This document shows, piece by piece, positions 36,780-47,396 of a stretch of 64,000 bases of DNA. Under the pieces are notes generated by a model. The model was given only the letters and a program-made list of their open reading frames with translations. It did not search any database and was not told the DNA's origin. This stretch comes from Ignavibacteria bacterium (GTDB taxonomy: Bacteria > Bacteroidota > Ignavibacteria > Tepidaquicellales > Tepidaquicellaceae). The translations under genes and the position numbers were made by a program. The first letter of the stretch is position 1. Each line of letters opens with the position of its first letter. The stretch spans positions 62,001 to 126,000 of the forward strand of contig JADJMZ010000001.1 in assembly GCA_016709315.1 (NCBI GenBank), written 5' to 3'.

Positions 36780-37453
36780 ATGGGTAAATTAATATATCAC
36801 GGGCATTCATTTCTGGAAGTAATTCTTAAAGAAAGTAAAATATATTTCGATCCGTTTATAGTAGGTAATCCTTTATGCAACATTAAACTGAGCGACGCAT
36901 CATGTAATTTTATAATCCTGACTCACGGGCATGCAGATCATTTCGGAAATACTATAGATATCGCAAGAGGAAAAGATGTAAAGGTCATAGCTACTGCTGA
37001 GCTTTCAGATTATCTTTCCGGAAAAGGAATCAGCACTCATGCAATGAACATCGGAGGTTCGTATCAGTTTCCTTTTGGCAGAATAAAGCTTACGCTTGCG
37101 CATCATTCATCTTCCACGCCTGACGGAACATACGCAGGCGATCCTGCGGGAGTGATATTAAGCGCAGGGGATAAAACTATATTCCACGCCGGAGATACAG
37201 CTCTCTTTTATGACATGACTTCGGCGAATGTCATAAGATTGATTATGCATTCCTTCCGATAGGAGATAATTTCACTATGGGAACGGATGATGCCGTCAAA
37301 GCTGCGGAATTTCTGAATGCAGATACAGTCATACCGATACATTACAATACATTTGAAGTAATAAAAGCCGATGCAAATGAATTCAAAAGAAAGATCGAAT
37401 CAATAGGAAAGAAATGCATTGTAATGAATGCAGGAGATGAAATAAAATTCTGA
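36780..37453 (+). CDS. UPF0173-type metal-dependent hydrolase (MBL fold), frameshifted near 37238
   Basis: This is a metallo-beta-lactamase-fold hydrolase of about 224 residues when rejoined. The first frame has IYFDPFIVGNPL, the metal motif LTHGHADHFGNT near residue 53, HAMNIGGSYQF and FHAGDTALF. The second frame supplies KIDYAFLPIGDNFTMGTDDA and the final ligand in VIPIHYNTFEV. The break comes just before KIDYAFLPIGDNF. Domain order and all ligands are present once the frames are joined. The substrate of UPF0173 proteins is unknown. Confidence 0.82.
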
Positions 37454-37496
37454 ACGGATATTTGCAGATGCTGAATCCGAAAATAATCATTTATAT

Positions 37497-38416
37497 TTGA
37501 CTAAAATTATTTCCATATCGAATCAGAAAGGCGGAGTGGGAAAGACAACTACTGCAATCAATCTTTCCACTTCCATTGCTGCATTCGGGAAAAAGGTCCT
37601 GCTTATAGATGCTGATCCTCAGGCAAATGCCACTTCAGGCGTAGGGCTTGAAGCGCAGACTGACGGCAGGTCAACATACGAACTTTTTATTTCAGGCAAA
37701 AGCATCAGCGAATGCATAAAGGGAAACGCAGGTAGAAAATTTGTTCGCTGTAACATCCAACATACATCTCGTGGCTGCGGAAATAGAACTTATAAATCTT
37801 CCCTCACGCGAAAGTATTTTAAAAAACAAGATTAGCGAGTTTCTAAAATCCGGGAATAACGAAGATGGAAATACTTTTTCGATTTCATTATAATTGACTG
37901 TCCGCCTTCACTTGGACTTATAACCGTAAACGCACTCACAGCAGCTGATTCACTTCTTATACCGGTGCAATGCGAGTATTATGCGCTTGAAGGATTATCT
38001 CAGCTTCTGAATACTATAAAAATGTAAAAAAATGTTTTTAATCCCGGCCTGAATATTGAAGGGTATCTTCTGACTATGTTTGATTCAAGACTTAAGCTTT
38101 CAAATCAGATAGAATCCGAGCTGAGAAAATTCTTCGGGGGAAAAAAGTTTTTCAAACTAAGATTTTCCGGAATGTGAAGATAGGAGAAGCTCCGAGCTAC
38201 GGCAAGCCGGTAGTTATATATGATCCTTCTTCGACAGGAGCATTGAATTATATGGATCTCGGGAGAGAATTCCTCACAAGGAACGGCATTGAAATAAAGA
38301 TTGAAAATGAAATTACTAATATTGACAAAGATAACGATAACAATGTTAAAGAAAACATTGAAGAAGAAAATCAGGATATAAATCTAAACAGTTCAAATAA
38401 TTCAGTCAATGGATAA
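37497..38416 (+). CDS. parA: Chromosome-partitioning ATPase ParA (Soj), broken by several indels
   Basis: ParA is the deviant Walker ATPase that moves ParB-parS complexes. The start is TTG, and the first frame has ISNQKGGVGKTTTAINLS and LLIDADPQANATSG. Other frames give VTSNIHLVAAEIELINLPSR, FDFIIIDCPPSLGLITVNAL, QCEYYALEGLSQLLNTI and KIGEAPSYGKPVVIYDP. At least four indels are needed (about 37730, 37868, 38025-38040 and 38140), nearly all in A, T or G runs. ParA is core and parB follows with an 8-nt overlap, so these are almost surely sequence errors. The C-terminal tail after the domain is acidic and Asn-rich. Confidence 0.88.
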
Positions 38417-39304
38417 TAAGTCATCATCAGTACTCGGTAAAGGACTCTCTGCAATATTCACTGAAAAGAATGTGGATCTAAGCAGTCTATCCGATTCAAA
38501 AGATGAAAGCAATCGCCAGAGCAGCGAGATAGAGCTTAGCAGGATTAAAGAAAATCCTTCCCAGCCGAGAGAGGATTTTGATGAAGAGAAACTGCGGGAG
38601 CTTGCAGATTCAATAAAATTGAACGGTCTCATTCAGCCGGTAACAGTGAAGGTTGTTGATGACGGTTACATTCTCATCTCCGGTGAAAGAAGGGTCAGGG
38701 CTTCAAGAATGATCGGACTTGAAAAAATACCTGCTTATGTTTATCAGAGACCTGCTGATTCGGAAGATTCAATGCTTGAACTTGCTCTCATCGAGAATAT
38801 TCAGCGGGAAGATCTTAATCCGATGGAGCTTTCCGATTCATATCAGCGTCTTGCTGACGAATACAGTCTGACACAGGAGCAGATTGCTGAGAAAGTTTCA
38901 AAGCAGAGAAGCACAGTAGCGAACTTTCTGAGACTTCAGAAACTGCCTGTTGAAATAAAAATTTCTTTAAGGAGAAATGAAATAACGGAAGGTCATGCGA
39001 GACTGCTTTTAAGAATTGACAACATTGAAGATCAGCTTGTCTTGTGGAAGAGAATTACTAACGAGAACATATCCGTTAAGAATCTTGAAAAATTACTAAG
39101 AGTTCGGTTAAGAAAACCCGGAAGAAGAAAGTGAAGCTTGGTGAAATATACGATCCGTATCTGCAGAGCGTAGAAGACAAACTGAGAAATTTTTTCGGAA
39201 CGAAAGTTTCCATCAGCAGAAAAACAAAATTTTCCGGAGAGATCATCATTGAATTTTATACAAATGACGACATAGAAAGAATATTAGAAAAAACAGGTAA
39301 TTAA
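38409..39304 (+). CDS. parB: Chromosome-partitioning protein ParB (Spo0J), frameshifted near 39105
   Basis: ParB binds parS sites and loads the segregation machinery using CTP. The rejoined protein has about 298 residues. It has LSRIKENPSQPREDFDEEKL, the CTP-binding motif LISGERRVRASRM, LIENIQREDLNPMELSDSYQ and a helix-turn-helix (LTQEQIAEKVSKQRSTVANFL). The first frame ends at 39134. The other frame carries KKVKLGEIYDPYLQSVEDKL and the C-terminal dimer domain to 39304. The join is near 39105, in or near an A run. It overlaps parA by 8 nt. Confidence 0.9.
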
Positions 39305-39321
39305 TTTAAAAATAATTTAAC

Positions 39322-39698
39322 ATGAAAAAGATACTGCATTCCGACAAATCACCGGAACCGATCGGACCTTATTCACAGGCGGTCGGATTTGATAAACTGA
39401 TCTTTACTTCAGGTCAGATAGCGCTTAACACAAAAGGAATAATTGTTTCAGGAGAGATCGCTGAACAGACATGCCAGGTTATAAGAAATCTTAAGAATAT
39501 TCTCGAAGATAACGGATCTTCTTTGGACAATGTATTAAAGACAACCGTTTTTCTGAAGGACATGATAGATTTCAATGTAATGAACGAAGTTTACAATGAA
39601 TATTTCGGATCTTCCATGCCTGCAAGAAGCACTGTGCAAGTTCAAGACTTCCAAAAGATGTCAGGGTAGAGATAGAAGTAATTGCATTTAAAAATTAA
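39322..39698 (+). CDS. ridA: RidA family protein (reactive intermediate deaminase), frameshifted near 39640
   Basis: RidA hydrolyses reactive enamine/imine intermediates formed by PLP enzymes. The protein has about 125 residues when rejoined. It has GPYSQAVGFDKLIFTSGQIAL, NLKNILEDNGSSLDNVLKTTVFL and PARSTVQV, after which the frame must shift to continue SRLPKDVRVEIEVIAFKN to the stop at 39698. The RPxDV-like end with the arginine that binds the substrate carboxylate (LPKDVRVEIE) is the family's C-terminal hallmark. It follows parB by 17 nt. Confidence 0.9.
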
Positions 39699-40173
39699 TT
39701 CTCAAAATGAAAAATTACATCTTTCACCCGCTGCACGAAAGTCCTGCCCGGGTGAAGTGCATTTCACTACCGGAATTCTGATCAAAGCGGATATTGAAAC
39801 AGTATGGGATAATGTCTGCAAAGCGGAAAATGTAAAAAAGTATTTTACTACGGATGCAAGAAAAGATCTTGATAATGAGGGTGAAGCGTTATGGGTGTGG
39901 GGAGAGGAAGCTGCGCTGCTGAATGTTTTAGAAGTAACGCCTTATGAAAAATTTGTATTTGAATGGAATGCAATGAATGTGGATTATAAAACAAGAACTA
40001 CATTTTCATTTGAAGATGTTAACGGTAAAATTAGAGTGAAGATCAGGGAAACCGGCTGGGAGATGAATGATGCGGGAGTTAAAAGCGCTTTTGCAAACTG
40101 CAGCGGCTGGACTGAATTTCTTAATGCTCTGAAAGTCTTTATTGAATATAAAATTAAACTGATCGGTAATTAA
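39682..40173 (+). CDS. SRPBCC/AHSA1 domain protein
   Basis: This START-like SRPBCC fold protein has about 163 residues. It has GILIKADIETVWDNVCKAENV, then YFTTDARKDL and VLEVTPYEKFVFEW, and ends with FANCSGWTEFLNALKVFIEYK, typical of AHSA1-type proteins that bind small hydrophobic molecules or assist Hsp90-like partners. The start is uncertain. The frame from 39682 begins over the end of ridA and its first 25 residues do not look conserved. A GTG at about 39757 (VHFTTGIL) or a frameshifted ATG at 39707 is equally plausible. Confidence 0.7.
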   Translation: MHLKINSQNEKLHLSPAARKSCPGEVHFTTGILIKADIETVWDNVCKAENVKKYFTTDARKDLDNEGEALWVWGEEAALLNVLEVTPYEKFVFEWNAMNVDYKTRTTFSFEDVNGKIRVKIRETGWEMNDAGVKSAFANCSGWTEFLNALKVFIEYKIKLIGN

Positions 40174-40190
40174 GCGAATATTACAAATAA

Positions 40191-40217
40191 AAAAAGTCTG
40201 CAATCTGCAGACTTTTT
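40191..40217. terminator. Bidirectional terminator between the SRPBCC gene and rpsT
   Basis: A 12-bp perfect stem (aaaaagtctgca at 40191-40202 and tgcagacttttt at 40206-40217) with a 3-nt loop has an A run on the left and a T run on the right. It lies between convergent genes and can serve both. Confidence 0.92.
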
Positions 40218-40239
40218 AATAAAACTTATAATATTTTAA

Positions 40240-40500
40240 TTACTTAGCTAACTTATTGATATGTTTCACGAGTTTTGACTTTTGATTAGCAGCTTTATTT
40301 CTGTGGATTACTCCTTTAACTGCAGCTCTGTCAAGAATTGCAACTGTTTTTTTCATCTCTGTTTCTGCTGAACCTTTTTCCTTTGATTCCAGAACTCTTT
40401 TCACGGAACCTTTTATCATTGCTTTATTTTTTTTGTTTCTTTCTGTTCTTTTAACAGTTTGTCTTGCTCTTTTCTGAGCTGATTTGTGTCTTAAAGGCAT
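40240..40500 (-). CDS. rpsT: 30S ribosomal protein S20 (bS20)
   Basis: This 86-residue, lysine-rich protein of the small ribosomal subunit matches bS20. It begins MPLRHKSAQKRARQTVKRTER, contains ILDRAAVKGVIHRNKAANQKSKL and ends LVKHINKLAK. Length fits the family (about 85-90). It is transcribed alone, convergent with the SRPBCC gene, and has its own bidirectional terminator. A gene-less repeat region lies upstream. Confidence 0.95.
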   Translation of the reverse strand: MPLRHKSAQKRARQTVKRTERNKKNKAMIKGSVKRVLESKEKGSAETEMKKTVAILDRAAVKGVIHRNKAANQKSKLVKHINKLAK

Positions 40501-40908
40501 TATTTATTATAACTTATATTGGTAAAAAGTAAAAATATAAAAATCCATTCCCAAAATCAAAGCATTTGTGAGTATTGTTGTAAGAAAAATGCAGAGAAAA
40601 CCTCTAAGTCTCGAAGTCTCAAAGAATCATGCTTACAATCTCATTTCCAAGCCCCAGCTGGGGAATGTGTAAATTCAGAATTCGAAAACAAATTAAACAG
40701 AAAAAATCGAAGTCAAAACTTCAAAGAATCCTGCTTCCATTCTCATTTCCAAGCCCGCCGCTTAGCGAGGCTAGCAGCTTGGGAATATATAAAGTTTTTT
40801 AACTTTGAGTCTTTGAGTCTTCGAGGCAAAGTTACGTTTTCGGATAGTCTGCCAGCTTGGGAATGTGAATCCGTGCGTGAATTCAGTAAGTTAACACCTG
40901 CAGCAAAA
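40501..40908. repeat. Gene-less repeat region with inverted repeat arms and a GC-rich insert
   Basis: This 408-bp spacer lies between rpsT and the GlmU-like gene. The dispersed repeat occurs at 40597-40624 (aacctctaagtctcgaag then tctcaaag) and inverted at 40803-40831 (ctttgagtctttgagtcttc then gaggcaaag), bounding 235 bp. Inside are two copies of a word around tctcatttccaagc (from 40638 and from 40741). The second is split by the 21-nt insert cccgccgct with tagcgaggctag (40754-40774). A further word ccagcttgggaatgtg is at about 40850. A long open frame crosses the region but is repeat-derived. Confidence 0.75.
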
Positions 40909-42157
40909 TTAAAAATAAGTTTTCACCAGATCTTCATAATTCCTGCTTAGAATTACTCCCCTTCTTTCCATTACAATTTTAGCAGTTGCAATGGCTTTTT
41001 CGAAATCGTATTTAACCGGTGTTTTTCCGGAATCATACCATGCAAAAGATCCAATGTTTTTCTGAGGAAATCCTCCTCCGAAAATATTTGCAAAATACCT
41101 GCAACAGTTCCGGTATTAAGCATTGTGTTTATAGAAGTTTTTGTATGATCACCGAGAATACTTCCGAGGAACTGCATTCCGGTATCAGTATCATTTCCGT
41201 TAACATTCATCTTAATTCCGGAATAATTATTCTTAAGATCGCTTGTGACAGTATCAGCGCCTAAATTCACAAAAGGACAGATGTATGAATGACCAATAAA
41301 TCCGTCATGCTGCTTATTCACATAAGAATGAAAAACAGATTCGGCAATTTCTCCCGCAACTTTTGAATATTCACCGATAACCGCAGGACCATAAATCTTT
41401 GTACCTGATTTTACAAGAGTATTTTTTCCGATGAAAACAGGTCCTTTGATAAAACAAAATGGCTCTATTGTTACATTATCACTAATCATAATGCTCCCGT
41501 CCGCAGCATCAAGAACAATATTCGAATTCATCTTTGCACTTCTGGAAATTAATATCTTCTTATGATTTATAAAATTATCAGCGCTTTTCAGCTTAAGGAA
41601 CTTACTGTCTTTAAATGACAGATAATTAAAATCTTCATTAAGTCCGCCGTGAAGTATGTATTTTAATATGTCCCAGGGATAATTGACAATGAACGCTTCA
41701 AATCTTTCTTTAACAATAATTTGTTTAAGCTGAAGTTTTGAAAAGAGTTCATCAGACACCGAAAGATCCTCGCTGCAACCGATGAATTCCGAAAGCTTTG
41801 ACATCCTGTCCTTTGATACAATAGCGGCAACAACAGTGTTATTGTAAATATAAAAAAGAATTTTTTTCTTTTCCTGAGATCAAGATACTTCAATGAATTT
41901 TTACTGAAGATTACTCTTCCGTTAAGCAGAAGATAATCATCTTTGTCAAATTCATTTACTTTGTTTTTGTGAATCTCATGTAAATAGTTATTCAGAATTT
42001 TCCTGCAATGCAGATGAATTTCAAATTTCTTATCAGTAATATTTTCAATTCTTTCCTTGATCGTATTTGCTCCAATGCGAATATCATATACTCCGCGGAG
42101 CAGACTGAGAGGATAAAGATTTGAATATTTATTATCTTCGTAGATGAGGATTTTCAT
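40909..42157 (-). CDS. GlmU-family sugar-nucleotidyltransferase with a LbH domain, frameshifted
   Basis: This protein is of the Bacteroidota 'putative sugar nucleotidyltransferase/GlmU-like' type. The N-terminal frame (from 42157) has MKILIYEDNKYSNLYPLSLLRGVYDIRIGA-like sequence and KDDYLLLNGRVIF. A second frame has the left-handed beta-helix with DNVTIEPFCFIKGPVFIGK and GAKIYG-type hexads, then GHSYICPFVNLGADTVTSDLKNNY, ending near GTVAGIL. A third frame supplies the end (NIGSFAWYDSGKTPVKYDF) to the stop at 40909. Breaks are near 41853 (a T/A run) and about 41085. These enzymes make nucleotide sugars, which would suit the glycan genes in the window. Confidence 0.78.
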
Positions 42158-42181
42158 ATTAGTATTGATATGATTTTAAAT

Positions 42182-42211
42182 AAAAAAAGCCAATATTAGA
42201 AAATACTGGCT
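42182..42211 (-). terminator. Terminator of rpmE
   Basis: The minus-strand transcript forms a 10-bp stem (agccagtatt and aatattggct, with one G-U pair) at 42188-42197 and 42202-42211 with a 4-nt loop, followed by a U tract (the A run at 42182-42188 on the plus strand). It lies 29 bp beyond the rpmE stop. Confidence 0.85.
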
Positions 42212-42239
42212 TAATAAACTTTACAATAAATGTACAGGA

Positions 42240-42483
42240 CTATTCTTTTTTAGATGCCTCTTCTGTAGCTTTTTTGGATTTAGCATATCTTTTATTGAAT
42301 TTTTCAACTCTTCCTGCTGTGTCTACAATTTTCTGAGTACCGGTGAAAAAGGATGACATTGCGAGCAGAGTTCCACTTTTATTTCAGGAACTGTTGATCT
42401 GGTAGTAAATAATACACCTTTATTTTCTCCGCAGTTGCAGATAACGTCACATTTATAGTATTTCGGATGAAAACTCTTTTCAT
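42240..42483 (-). CDS. rpmE: 50S ribosomal protein L31 (bL31, cysteine-containing type), frameshifted near its start
   Basis: This is a small zinc-binding ribosomal protein. After one added A in the first codons (ATGAAAAGAG near 42478), the frame reads SFHPKYYKCDVICNCGENKG, then FTTRSTVPEIKVELCSQCHPF and GTQKIVDTAGRVEKFNKRYAK. The four Cys (CNC-type pair and CSQC pair) form the zinc site, and the HPxY, CHPFFTG and RVEKF blocks are diagnostic of bL31. It ends at 42240 with a lysine-rich tail. It is too broken at the start to appear as a simple ORF. Confidence 0.9.
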
Positions 42484-42993
42484 TATTTTATTGCTGTTAA
42501 TTTTTATTGTGTTTAAAATAACTAATATGACGCTGAGTTTCAAGGAGAGAAAAAATTTATTCTTTCTCTGCAAAATACAACTGTCCAAAACATTGAATAG
42601 CTGTTCCACGAAATTTAAGCTATATTGGAAATCAAAAACTGTGTCTCTCAGATTACACGGATTAACACAGATCAGACTCTGCATTTTTCTTTCAATTTTT
42701 GAATACTCCGGTAATTTTATAAGTGTGTATAAGTGAAAATCTGTGTCATCTGTGTGAGAATAGCTTCGGCCTTAAATATTAATTTGGTCGAAATCCGGTA
42801 TAGTTTGAAATACCCGGAAAATCTGTTTAAAATTGTATTCGTAATTAACTTTTTTTAACTAACACGAAACGTTTTGGACAGCACTGCTTCGAAAGACTTT
42901 TCCTGATAAGCAAAATTGGAATTCATCACACAATTTCATATAAACTAAACTATATTTTAAGTAAATTTACGCAACTTAAACGATACCAATATA
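42484..42993. other. Intergenic region with dispersed repeats
   Basis: This 510-bp AT-rich spacer lies between divergent rpmE and the epimerase gene. It holds the words ctgtccaaaacattgaatag (42579), cagattacacggattaacac (about 42647), aaaatctgtgtcatctgtg (42738) and aacgttttggaca (42867). The second and third are inverted relative to each other and related to the words at 419-455; the last matches 14898. I see no gene. Confidence 0.6.
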
Positions 42994-44116
42994 TTGAAAA
43001 GATCATCTCCGTAGTGGGAGCAAGACCGAATTTCATGAAAATGGCTCCTATTCATAAAGAACTTCAGAAATACAAATCAAAAATAATTCACAAAATAGTA
43101 CACACTGGTCAGCATTATGATAAGAAAATGTCGGATGTATTCTTTAAGGAGCTGGAACTTCCCAAACCTGATATTTATCTCGGCGTAGGTTCAAAATCTC
43201 ACGCTGAGCAGAAAGCTCACATAATGATAGAGTTCGAAAAGATAATCCTGAAGGAAAAACCCGATCTTGTTATGGTTTACGGAGATGTAAATTCCACAAC
43301 TGCAGCTTCGATTGTTAGTTCGAAGACGTTGTCAGCCAATGGTAAACCGGTTCCTGTCGCTCATATAGAATCCGGATTAAGAAGTTTTGACAGGACAATG
43401 CCGGAAGAGATCAACAGAATTATCACCGATGTTCTTTCTGATTATTTGTTTGTTACCGAACCAAGTGGTATGAGAAATCTCAAACGTGAAGGCATTGAAG
43501 ATAAAAAAGTTTTTTTTGTAGGGAATACAATGATTGATTCACTTGAATTTTATCTTAAAAAATCAAAGGATCAGAAATCCTTGATGAACTCTGCATTTCA
43601 AAGAATGAATATGTACTGACAACACTTCACAGACCTTCGAATGTTGATGATAAAACCAACCTTAAGAAAATTCTGAATATTTTTAAGAATATAAACAGGA
43701 TCAGTCCTGAAGTAGCTATTGTTTTTCCGGTTCATCCGCGGACGTTAAAGATGATTGATAAATTCCGGCTGAGAAATATTACGGATGAAATTAAAAATCT
43801 GATAATAACTGAACCTCTTGGATATCTCGATTTTCTGAAACTTGTCAGCAATGCCAGGTATGTACTCACTGACTCCGGAGGGATTCAGGAAGAGACGACT
43901 TATCTTCAGATCCCGTGTCTTACTCTCAGGGAAAATACTGAAAGACCTGTTACATCCGAGATAGGAACAAATGAAATATGCGGTCTGAATGAAAAAATTA
44001 TTTTAAATTGTATTAAAAAAATCGAATCAGGGAAATTCAAAAGAGGAAGAATCCCGAAACTATGGGATGGCAGCGCATCAAAAAGGATAGTGAGCATTTT
44101 AAGAAAAAACATTTAG
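42994..44116 (+). CDS. wecB: UDP-N-acetylglucosamine 2-epimerase (non-hydrolysing), frameshifted
   Basis: This enzyme converts UDP-GlcNAc to UDP-ManNAc for surface polysaccharide synthesis. The first frame begins KIISVVGARPNFMKMAPIHKEL and has VYGDVNSTTAASIV, HIESGLRSFDRTMPEEINR and VGNTMIDSL. The second frame has TTLHRPSNVDDKTNLKKIL, IVFPVHPRTLKMI and LTDSGGIQEETTYLQIP. The joint is at about 43606. A TTG at 42994 with one missing A in the A run that follows it is the likely start, since the GTG at 43014 falls inside the first strand. Domain and active-site blocks are complete. Confidence 0.87.
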
Positions 44117-44119
44117 TAC

Positions 44120-44863
44120 TTGAAAAAAGCAAAACTCGTTTCAGTAATAAATAAACTGTCCGGATTTTACGGAATACCTTTTAACAGAGAAACTAATTCA
44201 CCCGGAATTCTGGAAATTCTCATCGGCACAAAACTGTCACAGAATACAACGGATAAAAGTTCTTTCAGAGCTTATACAAATTTACGCGAAAGATTTCCTG
44301 AATGGGAAGATGTCTGCGAAGCGGATATTGAAGAAATAAAGGGAATGCATAAAGGTCTGCGGTCTTGCTAATACAAAATCGGAGAACATAAAAAAATGCT
44401 TACCGAAATGAAAAATAATTACGGTAATCTTGATCTTTCATTTTTAAATGAATACGATGATGAAAATATCTACAAAGAACTTCTGAAATATGACGGTATC
44501 GGCGTAAAGACAATTTCATGCGTATTGATGTTCGCAATGCGAAGAGATGCTTTTCCTGTTGACACTCATGTGCACCGTGTTCTTAACCGGCTCGGAATAG
44601 TAAAAACTAATTCAGCGGAAAAAACATTTGAGAAGACAAAGGATATAATTCCAAAAGGGAGGAAATATGAACTTCATTCAAATCTTATAAAATTCGGCAG
44701 GAATATCTGCAAAGCAAAAAATCCGTTATGCGGTGTCTGCTTTTTGTACAGCGAATGCGGATTCATTGATAAAAAAGTACTCCCAGTAAAAGTTCAGCCG
44801 GTAAAAAAACAGGAAACAACAATTTCATTATACTCGAAAATATTTAAACCAGTATCAAATTGA
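44120..44863 (+). CDS. nth: Endonuclease III-type DNA glycosylase, frameshifted near 44355
   Basis: This is a base-excision repair glycosylase/AP lyase. The first frame has LEILIGTKLSQNTTDKSSFRA and EWEDVCEADIEEIKGMHK; the second has the helix-hairpin-helix with YDGIGVKTISCVLMFAM (catalytic lysine) and FPVDTHVHRVLNRLG (catalytic aspartate). The 4Fe-4S site is CKAKNPLCGVCFLYSEC, which fits C-x6-C-x2-C-x5-C exactly. The frames join near 44355 (AAGGTCTGCGGTCTTGC region). A tail of about 30 residues follows the cluster. It overlaps the next gene by 4 nt. Confidence 0.86.
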
Positions 44864-45898
44864 AATTAGATAAGGATAAAGTAAAGAAAATACTCGTGAT
44901 AAAATTCGGAGGGATAGGTGACATACTTCTTTCAACTCCGGTTCTGCCGAATCTGAAAAATTATTTTCCTGAAGCGGAAATAAATTTTCTTACTGTCAGA
45001 CATTCAAGAGATATTCTTATTGACAACCCTTATCTTTCGAGAGCATTTACTTATGACAGGACGGAAGACAAGTCATGGTGTTTGTTAAAGAACATCAGAA
45101 GTCAGAAGTATGATCTTGTAATTGATCTTTACTGCAATCCCAGAACGGCTCTTATAACTTTTGTAAGCGGCGCAAGATACAGATTCGGTTATACATTCAG
45201 AGGCAGAAAATACGCTTACAATATAAAGGCGGAAGGCAGAGGCGGTAAAGTTCATATAGTGGAATTCAATCTTGATGCACTCAGGCAGATGGATATTCCC
45301 ATCACTTCAAAAGAACTTTATTTATCCACCAACATTGTACACAAGGAATTCTCTGATGATTTTTTCAATAAGAACAATCTTAATTCTGAATTTGTGATCG
45401 GCATTTCACTTACCGGAGGATGGGAAGCAAAAAGATACAAGGTTCCGGATTACATTGATCTGATCAAAAGAATCAGCAGCGTGTATGATGCTAAATTTTT
45501 GCTTTTCGGAGGGAATGAAAGAGAACTTGCAGACTGCAACAGCATAAAAGAAGCAGTCCCTGACAGGACATTCATATCTCCCTTTCAGTCCGATAAAATA
45601 TCTTGCTTCCATGATAAGCAGATGCAGTATGGTTATAGGAAATGATTCCGGACCATTGCATATCTCTGCTGCAATGAAGGTTCCCCACTTGGAATTTACG
45701 GACCACACAAATTCCGCACTTGCAAAACCTTACGGAGATAAGAATCTCGCTGTGTATAATGAAAACCTTGATTGTCTCGGCTGCGGTCTGCTCGAATGCA
45801 ACATAGGCAATATCTGCATGACTGAATTATCAAAAGAAAAAATTATGAAAAACATTGATGAATTAATTAAGATCAATAAAATAAAAATTTCAAATTAG
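44860..45898 (+). CDS. Glycosyltransferase family 9 (heptosyltransferase-like), frameshifted
   Basis: This GT9 enzyme is of the ADP-heptose:LPS heptosyltransferase type, about 345 residues when rejoined. It has ILVIKFGGIGDILLSTPVLP and YDLVIDLYCNPRTALITF, then GISLTGGWEAKRYKVPDYI. A second frame continues with ISRCSMVIGNDSGPLHISAAM, the family's diphosphate-binding block. A short stretch read as KVPHLEFTDHTNS is the shifted form of KVPTLGIYGPTNS, so two compensating indels lie at about 45687-45712. The main join is at about 45605. It would build the outer glycan core. Confidence 0.84.
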
Positions 45899-45937
45899 AT
45901 ATACTTATAAAATAGTTTTTTAATCACAAAATTATTT

Positions 45938-47298
45938 ATGTCGAAGACAGACAGCAGTATAAAATATCCAAAAGGTATTCCATACATTATAGGGAATGAA
46001 CTTGCGGAAAGATTCAGCTATTACGGAATGAGAGCCATACTTGTGGTTTTCATGACACAGCATCTGATGAGTTCGGGAAAGCTGAATCCGATGAGTGAAA
46101 ACGAAGCCACTACATATTACCATCTGTTCAGCATGGCAAATTATTTTTTTCCGATAGTCGGAGCAATTCTTTCGGATGTAATATGGGGGAAATATAAAAC
46201 TATAATCAGTCTGTCAATAGTGTATGTTCTCGGTCATCTTGCTCTGGCAATTGACGAATCAAGACTCGGTCTTACAATAGGTCTTACTCTTATTGCAATA
46301 GGAGGGGGAATAAAGCCCTGCGTATCTGCACACGTTGGAGATCAGTTTGAAGAAAAGAACAAGTCTCTGCTTGAAAATATTTTCGGCTATTTTTATTTTT
46401 CGATAAATCTTGGAGCTGCAGTCTCCACTCTTCTGATACCTGTCCTTCTTGAGAAATACGGACCTCACGTTGCTTTCGGAGTTCCGGGATTACTCATGCT
46501 TATCGCAACAATAGTATTCTGGAAAGGAAGAAAAGTTTTCATTGCAATTCCTCCGGTCGGTTTGAAAGCTTATAAGGAAGATTTATTCAGCGCAAAAGGA
46601 AAAAAGCTTTTAAGAATCTCAGTATAATGTATATTTTCATTGCGATCTTCTGGTCGTTATTTGATCAGACAGGATCATCCTGGGTATTGCAGGCGGATAA
46701 AATGGATAAGACGGTAAATCTGGGATTCATTCAATTCGATCTTTTAGCTTCTCAGATACAGGCGATAAATCCGCTTCTGATAATGATATTCATTCCGTTG
46801 TTCACATATTTTCTTTATCCTATGATAAATAAAATTTTCCCGCTGACATCTCTGCGAAAAATTTCCATCGGTTTATTCTTAGCGGGATTTTCATTTGCAA
46901 TACTTGCTGTAGCGGAAACTATTATTATAGCCGGGGGCAGACCCGGAATAGCATGGCAGTTCTGGGCGTATGTAATTCTTACTGCTGCCGAAGTAATGGT
47001 TTCAATAACCGGACTGGAATTTTCCTATACTCAGGCGCCGAACAGCATGAAATCTTTTGTAATGGGATTATGGCTGCTGTCAGTATCTCTTGGGAACGGG
47101 GTCACCGCGCTTGTTAATGCGTTGATAGTTAATCAGGACGGAACATTAAAACTTAACGGTACGGAATATTTCTGGTTTTTTGCCGGATTAATGTTTGTTA
47201 CGGCGCTTGCATTCATTGTTGTTGCAAAAAGATACAAAGTCGAAAGTTATATTCAGACGAGGGAAAGCATATCTGATCCGCTGTTGACTGAAAATTAA
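45938..47298 (+). CDS. POT family proton-coupled peptide transporter, frameshifted near 46624
   Basis: This is a peptide:H+ symporter of the MFS/POT group (PTR2), about 454 residues. The helix 1 motif ELAERFSYYGMRAIL contains the conserved ExxERFxYY. The second POT signature lies around FGYFYFSINLGAAVSTLLIP (residues about 147-167). The second frame resumes at MYIFIAIFWSLFDQTGSSW, a conserved helix. About 14 helices can be counted in total. The frames overlap by one base, so a single missing base explains the break. Confidence 0.86.
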
Positions 47299-47396
47299 TT
47301 CAAAAAAATTGAAATGTTAAAACACTTAGTAAGAATTGTAAATATTTGCAGCTAAGAAACTTCTAAGATAAAGCTGTCAGCTTCAGTAATATTCCA

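Noticed and set aside
37497..38416. parA as a pseudogene
   Set aside because: All conserved ParA blocks are present in order and breaks are one-base changes in homopolymers, so error is the simpler reading.
40258..40275. parS-like half site atgtttcacgag near parAB
   Set aside because: Only half of the TGTTTCACGTGAAACA consensus matches, and it lies in the coding sequence of rpsT.
40519..40950. 143-codon plus-strand ORF after rpsT
   Set aside because: It runs through dispersed repeats and a micro-insert; the amino acid sequence repeats with the DNA repeats and matches nothing.
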